A DNA stretch of 64,000 nucleotides, taken from positions 124,001 through 188,000 of the forward strand of contig NZ_JACIFY010000009.1 of assembly GCF_014197615.1 (NCBI RefSeq), given 5' to 3'. Both the position numbers and the translations under genes were made by a program. The notes beneath the pieces are model-generated. The model was not told the DNA's origin, made no database searches, and saw only the letters and a list, made by a program, of their open reading frames with translations. The stretch is from Rhizobium esperanzae. Its GTDB lineage: Bacteria; Pseudomonadota; Alphaproteobacteria; Rhizobiales; Rhizobiaceae. Below are positions 26,185 to 34,906 of the stretch, piece after piece (position 1 is the stretch's first letter; every line of letters starts with the position of its first letter).

Positions 26185-26265
26185 CAGGAGCGGCGTCGGA
26201 GCATGATGCCGAAAAGCATAAGCGGTTTCGGATGGGCATCATGTTCATCCGAAGCGCCGCTCCTG
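26185..26265. repeat. RIME-like intergenic palindrome
   Basis: CAGGAGCGGCG at the left end is complementary to CGCCGCTCCTG at the right, enclosing GAGCATGATGCCGAAAAG and the partly complementary GGGCATCATGTTC. The inner GCATGATGCCGAAAAG...TTTCGG...CATCATG core is characteristic of the repeated mosaic elements of rhizobial genomes. Between the binding-protein and permease genes it may lower downstream expression relative to the receptor. Confidence 0.7.
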
Positions 26266-26281
26266 TCACGACGGAGTTCCC

Positions 26282-27259
26282 ATGGCTTTCCTCTTTCGCC
26301 GCCTCGTCTTCTACATGGCGGCCTTCATCGCGGCAGCGACGATCAACTTCTTCCTGCCGCGTCTGATGCCGGGCGATCCGGTGCAGATCATGTTCTCGAG
26401 CGCCGGCACCGAATTGCCGCCGGAAAGCCTGCAGGCGCTGAAGCTGACCTTCGGTTTCGTCGACGGGCCGCTCTGGCAGCAATATCTCACCTATCTCGGC
26501 AGCATCTTCACCGGCGATCTCGGCCGCTCGATCAAATATTTTCCGCTGCCCGTCACCTCGGTGCTCGGCCATGCCCTCGTCTGGACGGTCGGCCTGATGG
26601 GAACGGCGACGATCGTCAGCTTCGCGCTCGGAACCTTCCTCGGCATCCTCGCCGCCTGGCGACGCGGCAGCCGGTTCGACGTCATCGTCTCCGTCGGCGC
26701 GATCTTCGCGACCTCCGTACCAGCCGTCGTGACGTCTCTGATCGTGCTCTTCATCTTCGGCTTCACGCTCGGCTGGTTTCCGAACGGTTATGCCGCCGAC
26801 CCGTCGCTCGATCCGGCCTTCAGCCTGCACTATATCGGCAGCGTCGCCTATCACGGCATCTTGCCGATGGTGACGCTCTGCACCGTGCTGATCGGCGGCT
26901 TCACCGTCACCATGCGCAACAACATGATCAACCTGCTCGGCGAGGATTATATCGTCATGGCCCGCGCCAAGGGCCTTTCCGACCGGCATGTGATGCTCTG
27001 GTATGCGGCGCGCAATGCCCTGCTGCCGACCGTCTCGAGCCTTGCCATCGCCATCGGCACCATCCTCGGCGGATCGCTGGTGACCGAAGTCGTCTACAAC
27101 TATCCCGGCCTCGGCAACATTCTCTACCAGGCGATCCTCGCCCGCGACTACCCGGTCATCCAGGGCCAACTCCTGATCATGACCGCGACCATGCTGATCG
27201 CCAATTTCATCGTCGACGTCAGCTATATCTCCCTCGACCCGCGGCTGAAGGGAGCATGA
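26282..27259 (+). CDS. ABC importer permease, DppB/OppB type
   Basis: A 325-residue inner-membrane permease with about six hydrophobic segments. The N-terminus 'FLFRRLVFYMAAF' and 'RLMPGDPVQIMF' follow the DppB pattern, and the coupling loop 'EDYIVMARAKGLSDRHVMLWYAARNALLP' (in parts, residues about 220-248) carries the EAA motif contacting the ATPase. Partner of the DppC-type permease one base downstream and two ATPases, together importing the ligand of the preceding receptor. Confidence 0.9.
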   Translation: MAFLFRRLVFYMAAFIAAATINFFLPRLMPGDPVQIMFSSAGTELPPESLQALKLTFGFVDGPLWQQYLTYLGSIFTGDLGRSIKYFPLPVTSVLGHALVWTVGLMGTATIVSFALGTFLGILAAWRRGSRFDVIVSVGAIFATSVPAVVTSLIVLFIFGFTLGWFPNGYAADPSLDPAFSLHYIGSVAYHGILPMVTLCTVLIGGFTVTMRNNMINLLGEDYIVMARAKGLSDRHVMLWYAARNALLPTVSSLAIAIGTILGGSLVTEVVYNYPGLGNILYQAILARDYPVIQGQLLIMTATMLIANFIVDVSYISLDPRLKGA

Positions 27260-27260
27260 G

Positions 27261-28139
27261 ATGAGAACCCTGCTTCGAAACCGCAAGGCGCTGATCGGCC
27301 TCGTCATCATCGCCTTCATCGTCATCATCGCGATCGCGGCGCCGCTGCTGACGCAATATGATCCCGCCGCCCGCACCGGCAGACCGCATCAGCCGCCGTC
27401 GCTCGATCATATTCTCGGCACCACCCGCATCGGCCAGGATGTCTTCGCCCGGCTGATCTACGGCGCTCGCACCTCGCTTGCCGTCGGCTTCGGCGCCGGC
27501 CTGCTGATCACCTTCGTCGGCACCGCGCTCGGCATCATCTCCGGCTATCGCGGCGGCAAGACCGACGAGGTCATCAGCTTCTTCACCAATATGGTGCTGG
27601 TCGTACCCAACCTGCCGCTGCTCCTGGTGCTTGCCGCCTTCATCGGCCAGGCGAGCCCGCTCGTCATCGCCCTAATCCTTGGCGCCACCTCCTGGGCCTG
27701 GGGCGCACGCGTCACCCGCGCCGAGACGCTCTCGGTCAAGCACAAGGATTTCGTCAAATCGGCCGAGATGATGGGCGAGCCGCAATGGCGCATCATGAGC
27801 TTCGAGATCTTCCCCAACGTCATTTCGATCGTCGGTATCAACTTCATCGGCAGCGTCATCTTCGCCATCATCACCGAAGCGACGCTGGAATTCCTCGGGC
27901 TCGGCGATCCCAAAGCAATCTCCTGGGGCACGATGCTCTACAATGCCCAGAAAGCTTCCGCCCTTTCGGTCGGCGCCTGGTGGGATATCCTCACCCCCTG
28001 CTTCGCGCTCGCCTTCCTCGGCATCGGCATGTCGCTGCTGAATTTCGCCGTCGACGAAATCGCCAATCCGCGTCTGCGCACCGGCAATCACCTGAAGCGC
28101 TGGTCGCTGCTCGTCCGTTCAGGGGAGGGCCGCCTGTGA
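27261..28139 (+). CDS. ABC importer permease, DppC/OppC type
   Basis: A 292-residue membrane protein with an N-terminal membrane segment (ALIGLVIIAFIVIIAIAAPLL), the 'HILGTTRIGQDVFARLIYGARTSL' signature in two parts near residues 50-73 typical of DppC/OppC, and EAA loop residues 'KHKDFVKSAEMMGEP'. It ends 'NLRLRTGN'-like with a cytoplasmic tail. Starts one base after the DppB-type gene and ends overlapping the first ATPase gene (GTGA). Confidence 0.9.
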   Translation: MRTLLRNRKALIGLVIIAFIVIIAIAAPLLTQYDPAARTGRPHQPPSLDHILGTTRIGQDVFARLIYGARTSLAVGFGAGLLITFVGTALGIISGYRGGKTDEVISFFTNMVLVVPNLPLLLVLAAFIGQASPLVIALILGATSWAWGARVTRAETLSVKHKDFVKSAEMMGEPQWRIMSFEIFPNVISIVGINFIGSVIFAIITEATLEFLGLGDPKAISWGTMLYNAQKASALSVGAWWDILTPCFALAFLGIGMSLLNFAVDEIANPRLRTGNHLKRWSLLVRSGEGRL

Positions 28140-28939
28140 CGCAGCCACTGCTTTCGGTGAGAAACCTCACCATCGATTATATCGGCGAGGAGAAGGATTT
28201 CCGCGCCGTCGACGATGTCAGCTTCGATGTCGCGCCGGGCGAAGTCTTCGGCCTTGCCGGCGAATCCGGTTGCGGCAAGAGCACCATCGCCTTTGCCATC
28301 AGCCGCCTGCACAAGCCGCCGGCGCTGATCCGCAAGGAGAGCCGCATCCTGCTCGACGGCCGCGACGTGCTCGGCCTCGACCGGCAGGCGCTCAGCGCTT
28401 TCCGCTGGCGCGAGGTCGCCATGGTCTTCCAAAGCGCCATGAATTCGCTGAACCCGGTGCTGCGCATCGAGAGGCAATTTTATGACGTGCTGCGCACCCA
28501 CAAGGGCATGAGCCGCGCGGAAGCCCGTGAACGCACCGCCGAAATGCTGAAGCTCGTCGACATCGCGCCGGACCGCATGCGCGACTATCCGCACCAGTTT
28601 TCCGGCGGCATGCGCCAGCGCATCGTCATCGCCATCTGCATGGCGCTCGACCCGAAGCTCGTCGTCATGGACGAACCGACGACGGCGCTCGATGTCGTCG
28701 TCCAGCGAGAGATCCTCCAGCGCATCAACGAGCTGCGCCGCAGCTTCGGCTTCTCCGTTCTGTTCATCACCCACGATCTCGGACTGATGGTGCAGTTCTG
28801 CGATCGCATCGGCATCATGCTCGCAGGCAGGCTCGTCGAGCAGAACGATGCCGGCGCGATCTACAAGACGCCGCAGCATGACTACACGAAAAAGCTCTGG
28901 GCCTCCTTCCCCTCGCTTCACGGAGGCGTGCTGCTATGA
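28136..28939 (+). CDS. ABC importer ATPase, DppD/OppD type
   Basis: 267 residues from a GTG at 28136 that overlaps the permease stop. Walker A GESGCGKST near residue 43, Q-loop 'VFQSAMNSLNPVL', signature 'FSGGMRQRIVIA', Walker B 'LVVMDEPTTALD' and switch His in 'LFITHDLGLM' are all intact. Slightly shorter than classic OppD (about 320-330), lacking most of the C-terminal oligopeptide/Cys-rich extension. Works with the OppF-type ATPase encoded next. Confidence 0.9.
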   Translation: MTQPLLSVRNLTIDYIGEEKDFRAVDDVSFDVAPGEVFGLAGESGCGKSTIAFAISRLHKPPALIRKESRILLDGRDVLGLDRQALSAFRWREVAMVFQSAMNSLNPVLRIERQFYDVLRTHKGMSRAEARERTAEMLKLVDIAPDRMRDYPHQFSGGMRQRIVIAICMALDPKLVVMDEPTTALDVVVQREILQRINELRRSFGFSVLFITHDLGLMVQFCDRIGIMLAGRLVEQNDAGAIYKTPQHDYTKKLWASFPSLHGGVLL

Positions 28940-29835
28940 GCGAAACCATCCTCGCCCTCGAGAAGGTGACGAAGACTTTCGGCCACGGCACATCAGCTGT
29001 CCACGCCGCACGCTCCATCTCCTTTTCGCTACGGGCCGGCCGGGCGCTTGCGCTCGTCGGCGAATCCGGCAGCGGCAAGACCACCTGCGCCCGCATGGCG
29101 ATGCGCGAATATCAGCCGACCTCAGGGCAGATCCTCTACAAGGGCCGCCCCGTCGAAGACGCCAAGGCGGACGAGATCGCCCGCTACCGCCGTTCGGTGC
29201 AGATGATCTTCCAGGACCCCTTCGCCTCGCTGAACCCGGCGCACACGATCGCTCACCACCTCAAGCGTCCGCTGAAGCTGCATCGCCCCGACATTAAGGG
29301 GGCTGATATTGAATCCACGGTGCGCGAACTCCTGCAGCGCGTCAGGCTCGATCCCGATCTCGTCGCGCCGAAATATCCGCACGAGCTCTCCGGCGGCCAG
29401 CGCCAGCGCGTCAACATCGCCCGCGCGCTCGCCGTCAAGCCGGAAGTGATCGTCGCGGACGAGCCGACCTCGATGCTCGACGTTTCGGTGCGCCTCGGCG
29501 TACTGAATCTGCTGAACGAGATGAAGCAGGAGATGAATCTCGGGCTGCTCTACATCACCCATGATATCGCCACCGCCCGTTACGTCGCCGAGGATATCGC
29601 CGTGATGTATTCCGGCCAGATCGTCGAATGGGGCAGCACCGCGGGGGTGATCGACAATCCGCAGCATCCCTATACCAGGCTGCTGCTCTCGGCCGTGCCC
29701 GATCCCGATGTCCGCTTCGAAGACCCGAAAGCCCGGCTGAGGCCTGAGGAGGTGGAGAATATCCGCCGCCGTTCAGCCACGCCGCAGGACGAGATCGTCG
29801 AAGTGGAGCCAGATCATTTCATGCGGATGATCTGA
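28936..29835 (+). CDS. ABC importer ATPase, DppF/OppF type
   Basis: A 299-residue ATPase with Walker A GESGSGKTT near residue 41, Q-loop 'IFQDPFASLNPAHT', signature 'LSGGQRQRVNIARAL', Walker B 'VIVADEPTSMLD' and 'LYITHDIATARY'. The C-terminal 'NPQHPYTRLLLSAVPDPD' is the hallmark of peptide-type importers. ATG overlaps the preceding stop. Last gene of the operon; the next gene is convergent. Confidence 0.9.
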   Translation: MSETILALEKVTKTFGHGTSAVHAARSISFSLRAGRALALVGESGSGKTTCARMAMREYQPTSGQILYKGRPVEDAKADEIARYRRSVQMIFQDPFASLNPAHTIAHHLKRPLKLHRPDIKGADIESTVRELLQRVRLDPDLVAPKYPHELSGGQRQRVNIARALAVKPEVIVADEPTSMLDVSVRLGVLNLLNEMKQEMNLGLLYITHDIATARYVAEDIAVMYSGQIVEWGSTAGVIDNPQHPYTRLLLSAVPDPDVRFEDPKARLRPEEVENIRRRSATPQDEIVEVEPDHFMRMI

Positions 29836-29854
29836 CGACTCCTTTGATTGCACC

Positions 29855-30292
29855 TCAGCCGAGTTCCTGGGCGAGACCGAGGAGAAGCCCGTCGGGCGCG
29901 CGGATGTAGCAGAGCCGATATGTGTCTCCATATTGGACGACTTCGCCGACGAGCTGCGCGCCACGCGCACGAAGCCTTTCAAGCGTGTCGTCGATGTCAT
30001 CAACGGTGAACATGACGCGGAGATAGCCGAGCGCGTTGACCGGAGCGTTGCGGTGATCTGCGACGACAGCAGGCATGAGGAAGCGGGAGAGCTCGAGCCT
30101 GATATGGCCATCAGGCGTGCGCATCATGGCAATCTCGACACGCTGATCGCCCAGTCCAGTGATACGTCCGGCCCATTCCCCCTCGATCGTGGCCCGTCCT
30201 TCGAGTTCGAGGCCGAGTTCGCCAAAGAAATCGATCGCTGCTGCGAGGTCTTCGACGACGATGCCTACATTGTCCATCCGCTTGAGTGCCAT
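29855..30292 (-). CDS. VOC-superfamily (glyoxalase-like) protein
   Basis: 145 residues from the ATG at 30292, which has GGAG ten bases upstream; an upstream extension is open but lacks a ribosome site. Two beta-alpha-beta-beta-beta units are visible: 'RMDNVGIVVEDLAAAIDFFGELGLELEG' in parts, and 'LGYLRVMFTVDDIDDTLERLRARGA' with 'LCYIRAPDGLLLGLAQELG' at the end. Metal-binding positions typical of the family (His/Glu) are not obvious at the first strand, where V replaces His. Function (lyase, dioxygenase or resistance) unknown. Confidence 0.85.
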   Translation of the reverse strand: MALKRMDNVGIVVEDLAAAIDFFGELGLELEGRATIEGEWAGRITGLGDQRVEIAMMRTPDGHIRLELSRFLMPAVVADHRNAPVNALGYLRVMFTVDDIDDTLERLRARGAQLVGEVVQYGDTYRLCYIRAPDGLLLGLAQELG

Positions 30293-30530
30293 GTTTCCAA
30301 TCTCCAAAGTGTCGTTGCAATCACGAGGCAGCGCCTCGTCCAACAAAGGACGGTTGAGGAGCCCGGACGCCGACAACCGTCCAAACCTAGTTCGCTGCTA
30401 TCGACATCAGAAGCTTGAATCGCGGGCCGTCTCAAACCGCCGTTCCGTTTTCGAACGGTGATGCCTCCCGACTGGCCCCGCTCGTCACCCTATGCTAGGG
30501 GACGGTTCTTTCAACTGAGGCGAAACCGTC

Positions 30531-31211
30531 ATGCTGCCCTGGATCCAGCTCGATTCTGCGACCATTCCCGGCGAAGGCGGTGAACTCAGACTGAAGCAGC
30601 GCGGCAGCGAATTCTCGATCATGCTCGGCGCCAACGAGCTGATGAACAGCCGCCTCAGCGGTTCGGAGGAAGCGCTGGCAACGCTCTCCTGGGAGCGGAT
30701 CAAGGCGCACCCGAAGCCGAAGATGCTGATCGGCGGCCTCGGCATGGGTTTCACGCTGCGCGCCGCTCTCGCCGTCCTGCCCGAAGATGCCGGCATCACA
30801 GTCGCCGAACTGGTGCCGGCCGTCGTCGCCTGGGCGCGCGGGCCGATGGCCGAAGTCTTCAAGGGCTGTCTCGACGATCCCCGCGTCGGCATCCATCAAG
30901 GCGATGTCGGCGAGGCAATCCGCGCCGGCAAGGCCGCCTATGACGCGATCCTGCTCGATGTCGATAACGGCCCTGATGGCCTGACCCGCAAATCCAACGA
31001 TCGTCTCTACGATTTCGCCGGCCTTCGTGCCGCTCGCGACGCGCTTCGCCCCGGCGGCGTGCTCGCCGTCTGGTCGTCCGGCCCGGACCCCGATTTCACC
31101 CGCCGTCTGAAGGACAGCGGCTTTTCCGTCGACGTCGTCAACACCCGCGCCAACGGCAAACGGGGCGGCGCCCGCCATGTCATCTGGCTGGCGGTGAAGC
31201 CGGCCCGCTGA
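30531..31211 (+). CDS. Spermidine-synthase-like methyltransferase-fold protein
   Basis: A 226-residue Rossmann protein. 'KMLIGGLGMGFTLRAAL' near residues 65-80 is the nucleotide-binding glycine loop, 'ITVAELVPAVVAWARG' the acidic strand 2, and 'AILLDVDNGPDGL' the central acidic motif characteristic of spermidine synthase-like proteins. It lacks the N-terminal beta-sheet domain of true spermidine synthases, so aminopropyl transfer is uncertain. Stands alone between two minus-strand genes. Confidence 0.8.
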   Translation: MLPWIQLDSATIPGEGGELRLKQRGSEFSIMLGANELMNSRLSGSEEALATLSWERIKAHPKPKMLIGGLGMGFTLRAALAVLPEDAGITVAELVPAVVAWARGPMAEVFKGCLDDPRVGIHQGDVGEAIRAGKAAYDAILLDVDNGPDGLTRKSNDRLYDFAGLRAARDALRPGGVLAVWSSGPDPDFTRRLKDSGFSVDVVNTRANGKRGGARHVIWLAVKPAR

Positions 31212-31250
31212 CGAACATGCTCCTGAATGAATGGGGTGGCGTCGCCGCGA

Positions 31251-32045
31251 TCAGCTGCCGGAAGCGATCCTCCGCGCGGCGTTGATGGCGCGGCGAGCGC
31301 CGGCGCGCAGTTGCGTAGTCTCGGCGCCGGCAATGACCAGATCGAAGCCGAATTTCAGCAATTCGCCGGCCCGCTCGCCGTCGGCGGCATAGGCGCAGGC
31401 GAATTTGCCATGGGCGCGGCAGCGCGAAACCGCATGCTGCATGGCGCTGTCAATCTCCGCGGCGTTCGGCGCCACCTGATCGCCATTCGATAGTGCGATC
31501 GAAAGGTCGGACGGACCGACGAAGATGCCGTCGATGCCGGTCACGCCGAGGATAGCATCGATTGCCTCAAGTGCCGCCCGGGTCTCGACCATGGCGATGG
31601 CGACGGTCAGCGCGTTAGCGTTTTTCAGATAATCGTCGGCGGACAGGCCAGTGTGGTTCAGCGCCAGAGACGGTCCCCAGCTGCGCTCGCCGAGCGGTGG
31701 ATATTTCGTGGTCCCGACAAAGGCTTGCGCGTCTTCGGCCGAATTGATCATTGGCGCGATGATGCCGGAGGCGCCGGCGTCTAGCAGACGCGAGGCGGAA
31801 GCGAAATCGCCGACCGGTATGCGCGCCAAGGCTGGTTTGCCGGCGAGGCGCACCTGGCCGACAGCGTTTGCTGCTGCCGGCATGTCCCACATACCGTGCT
31901 GCATATCCAGCACGACGGCGTCGAAAGCCTCCTGCGCCAAGTGGTTGGCGAGCGTGGCGTCCGGAATACCCACCCAGGCGGAGATCATGCCGGCCTGATG
32001 GTTCCTGATCCGTGCCGCGAAACCATCGATTTCAGCGGCGCTCAT
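31251..32045 (-). CDS. HpcH/HpaI aldolase family protein
   Basis: A 264-residue TIM-barrel class II aldolase of the HpaI/garL type, which cleaves 4-hydroxy-2-oxo acids. Family signs: 'AFDAVVLDMQHGMWD' near residue 42, 'LARIPVGDFASASRLLDAGASGIIAPMI' in parts near 73-100 with the conserved Arg, 'VAIAMVETRAALEAID' with the metal-binding Glu, and 'GIDGIFVGPSDLSIALS' with the metal-binding Asp. Soluble. No neighbouring pathway genes fix its substrate. Confidence 0.88.
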   Translation of the reverse strand: MSAAEIDGFAARIRNHQAGMISAWVGIPDATLANHLAQEAFDAVVLDMQHGMWDMPAAANAVGQVRLAGKPALARIPVGDFASASRLLDAGASGIIAPMINSAEDAQAFVGTTKYPPLGERSWGPSLALNHTGLSADDYLKNANALTVAIAMVETRAALEAIDAILGVTGIDGIFVGPSDLSIALSNGDQVAPNAAEIDSAMQHAVSRCRAHGKFACAYAADGERAGELLKFGFDLVIAGAETTQLRAGARRAINAARRIASGS

Positions 32046-32090
32046 GCCGTTCTCCTCAGTTCATTGGCTCGATCAGAAGCGTTCACGGCC

Positions 32091-32294
32091 TCATCCTCTC
32101 CGGTGTAGCCGCGGAAGGACGATCATGACCACGACTCCCAGTCCCGCCAGGATGGCTCCCCAAAGGATCCAGATCGTTTGCCTGATCATGAAGCTGGACG
32201 ACGGATAGGGGAAATAGCCACTTCCCTGGCCGATCCAGATCAGTCCGAAGATGATCATAAGCACTCCGAGAACATATCCGATCATTCGCCACAT
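32091..32294 (-). CDS. Small two-helix membrane protein
   Basis: A 67-residue protein with two predicted membrane segments, residues about 5-23 (IGYVLGVLMIIFGLIWIG) and 38-60 (TIWILWGAILAGLGVVVMI), joined by a short polar loop with aromatic residues. The C-terminus is basic. Similar small unnamed membrane proteins are common in rhizobia. Function unknown. Confidence 0.65.
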   Translation of the reverse strand: MWRMIGYVLGVLMIIFGLIWIGQGSGYFPYPSSSFMIRQTIWILWGAILAGLGVVVMIVLPRLHRRG

Positions 32295-32846
32295 GCTTCA
32301 GCCGCCTCCCCTATCGATTCGATCCCACAATGGCGGCCGGCGTCGTTCATGACAAGGCTTCTCCTGGGCACAAACGTCGGCGTTGAGGCGTGGTGAGCCG
32401 CAAGGCTGCTGTTAGCCACCCAGATCGGCGGCATCCAGGAGAACGAGATACACCCGCCCACTTACCGAATGCCCTCTCTATTACTCATGTTGCATAGATC
32501 GCCAGCAAGCCACGATCCAGTACGGGAGGAAGAACTCCATCGAATCTCGCAATCCGAAGGAATCACAACTCGCTGAAATCACTCAATTCTTTTTGAGGCA
32601 GCCTCTCATACGCTTCAGCAACCCAGCCATGGTCATAGTGATTATCGCTGTACGACCAATGAATGACTTTAGATTCGTGAAAACATCAATCACTATGATC
32701 CGCGCACAACCTCAACTAACGAGTCCAAGGCCGAACCCCATATTGCTTGGCTTTTCTTTGGTCTCTGATGATGTTGCACGCGAATTCTGCTGGGTAGAGC
32801 ACGCCGGACATTGCCGTGCTGGAGTTTCGATGAAAGAGGTGGCGCC
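32295..32846. other. 552-bp intergenic region, less GC-rich
   Basis: No gene that I can support. Composition drops compared with flanking DNA, and several stops occur in all frames. Short open frames here lack ribosome sites. It probably carries the promoter of the methyltransferase gene that follows and may be part of a small acquired segment. Confidence 0.5.
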
Positions 32847-33779
32847 ATGACCCATATTGCACTTCGCTCCCTGGCCAAGGGACTGGGTTCCTTTGTCCTT
32901 CCGCAACTGCGAAATACGCACGTAGAAGGCGGCACTGCTTCTGCGCGCCACTGTTACGACCTTTTCTTTCGCCACTACGGTCACCTAGCGCCTTGGCTGA
33001 ACGGCAAAAGACCTGAAGTATTGGTCGAGGTCGGCCCCGGAAGTTCGCTTGGCGTTGGGCTTGCCGCACTGCTTGCGGGCGTCGACACCTACATCGGGCT
33101 GGATTTGCAAGACCACCGGAGCATCGAGCACGATCTTGAAGTCCTGAACGGTTTGATTGAACTCTTCGGCGAGCGGGCCGCATTTTGGGATAACACCGTA
33201 TCGGGCGACATCTTTTTTCCGCCGTCACCGACAAACTTTGCCTGGGATCGGATAGATGGAATCGTGCAACAGCGCCTCAGTGCGGAGGCAATCGACGCGC
33301 TGAAGGCGGACCTCGTGAATGGCAGCGAACGATTAAAGTTCGTCGCACCATGGACCGATTTCAACGTACTGCAGGCGGGTGTGGCTGACTGGCTGATGAC
33401 GCATTCAGTCATGGAGCACGTGGACAACCTCGTTGATACCTATATCGCTATTGCCCGGTGGCTGAAGCCAGGAGGGTTTGCGACCCACCTGATCGACTTC
33501 CAATCTCACGGTCTGTCAAGCGACTGGAATGGGCACTGGGTTTTGAGCGCGCCGACGTGGACGATGATGCGTGGACGACGACCCTACCTGATAAATCGGA
33601 AGTGGCGCAGCCATCACATCAATCTGATGCAGGAGAGCGGCTTCGAAATCCTTGCGGAACTCCAGTACATCCGTACGGACGGACTGGGACTGAAGGAATT
33701 TCGAGCGCCGTTCACGTCAATGCCAAAGGGTGACGAAAAAGTTGCGATGAGTTTCTTTGTGACGAGAAAAATCGGCTAA
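32847..33779 (+). CDS. SAM-dependent methyltransferase-like protein
   Basis: 310 residues from the ATG at 32847 preceded by GAGGT. 'VLVEVGPGSSLGVGLAALLAGVDTYIGLD' (in parts, residues about 60-90) is the SAM-binding loop with an acidic strand-2 end, and 'MTHSVMEHVDNLVDTYIAIARWLKPGGF' resembles the strand 4-5 region of class I methyltransferases that act on sugars or small molecules. The substrate is unknown. It stands alone after a long, less GC-rich leader, with codon use less GC-biased than neighbours, suggesting acquisition. Confidence 0.8.
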   Translation: MTHIALRSLAKGLGSFVLPQLRNTHVEGGTASARHCYDLFFRHYGHLAPWLNGKRPEVLVEVGPGSSLGVGLAALLAGVDTYIGLDLQDHRSIEHDLEVLNGLIELFGERAAFWDNTVSGDIFFPPSPTNFAWDRIDGIVQQRLSAEAIDALKADLVNGSERLKFVAPWTDFNVLQAGVADWLMTHSVMEHVDNLVDTYIAIARWLKPGGFATHLIDFQSHGLSSDWNGHWVLSAPTWTMMRGRRPYLINRKWRSHHINLMQESGFEILAELQYIRTDGLGLKEFRAPFTSMPKGDEKVAMSFFVTRKIG

Positions 33780-33854
33780 GAGTCGGACTCGAAAAGGCTT
33801 CAACTATATCCATGTCTTGCGAGGCGTCCGGTGAGCATGCGGATGTGGCGACGG

Positions 33855-34811
33855 TTATCCGGAATAACCGCCGTCAGAGCCTTTCCGTCGTGAGGCGCGG
33901 CTCGAGCTAGCCGACCTTCCGACCTCTTCCATCAGCCAGGCACCGAGCCCTTCGCTGTGAGCGCTTGGAGACCGCGGCGGCACCAGCCAGTAGCCGCGGT
34001 CCTGCGCCTCGAGCGGCGGGCCGGCTTCGACCAGCATGCCCGCGGAGAGTAGCCTATCGACGAGCCCCATCCAGCCGATCGCCACGCCCTGGGCGCTCAG
34101 CGCAGCCTGGACGACCAGCGAATAGGTATTGAAGCTGATATCGCCGCGGCCGGCATTAATATCTCGGAGGACGGCGAATTCGCTCAAATAGCTGCGCCAA
34201 TCGAACCAGGGCGATGGCATCGGCGTGTCAAGATGGATCAGCACCGCCTCGGCAAGCTGTTTCGGATTATCGAACGGGCCGTTGCGGTCGAGAAATCCCT
34301 GCGTGCAGACAGGCACGACCTTTTCCGGCAGCAGAAGAGTACCGATGGCGCCGAATTCCGCCTGCGTACCGAAAACGACGGCGACATCCGCCTCGTCGCG
34401 AAAACCGGCGGCAAACCTCTGGGTGGCGACGATCTGTATATCCGTTTCCGGATGAAGAAGACGAAAGCCGTCCATGCGCGGGATCAGCCAAAGCGATGAA
34501 AAGGCATAGTCGGTTCTGAGCCGAACGATCGGTCTTTGGGCTTCGGCCCGGAAACTGCGGACAAGCGCATCGATATCGCCGACCGCCTTGGCGGCAACCT
34601 CGAGAAGCCGCTCGCCTTCCGCCGTCAGCGCCACGCCGCGGTGCTGACGGTGCAGCAGGCCGACGCCGCACTGTTCTTCCAGCCGGCGGATCTGATAGCT
34701 GACGGCTGGTTGGGTCAGGCCGAGAAGCACTGCTGCCTGCGAAAAGCTCCCGAGCCGCGCGACCTCGACGAAGATCCGCATCCATCCAAGTTCGAGCGGA
34801 TGATCTGACAT
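33855..34811 (-). CDS. LysR-type regulator, probably of choline sulfate use
   Basis: About 318 residues from the ATG at 34811, six bases after AAAAGGA; a GTG six codons earlier is less likely. The N-terminal winged helix is typical ('FVEVARLGSFSQAAVLLGLTQPAVSYQIRRLEE' in parts), followed by a LysR substrate domain ending near 'GVAIGWMGLVDRLLSAGML'. Divergent from the choline sulfatase gene 95 bases away; LysR genes of this kind next to betC-type genes form a recognised choline-sulfate regulator group. The C-terminal basic/Ser-rich tail is unusual. Confidence 0.9.
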   Translation of the reverse strand: MSDHPLELGWMRIFVEVARLGSFSQAAVLLGLTQPAVSYQIRRLEEQCGVGLLHRQHRGVALTAEGERLLEVAAKAVGDIDALVRSFRAEAQRPIVRLRTDYAFSSLWLIPRMDGFRLLHPETDIQIVATQRFAAGFRDEADVAVVFGTQAEFGAIGTLLLPEKVVPVCTQGFLDRNGPFDNPKQLAEAVLIHLDTPMPSPWFDWRSYLSEFAVLRDINAGRGDISFNTYSLVVQAALSAQGVAIGWMGLVDRLLSAGMLVEAGPPLEAQDRGYWLVPPRSPSAHSEGLGAWLMEEVGRSASSSRASRRKGSDGGYSG

Positions 34812-34906
34812 AAAAATTCCTTTTATCACCCATCGAAAAATGGCGTCTTTACAGCTGCGAGAATAGGCGTTTCAATAAAATCTTCAAATAGCATAGGAAG
34901 AACCGG

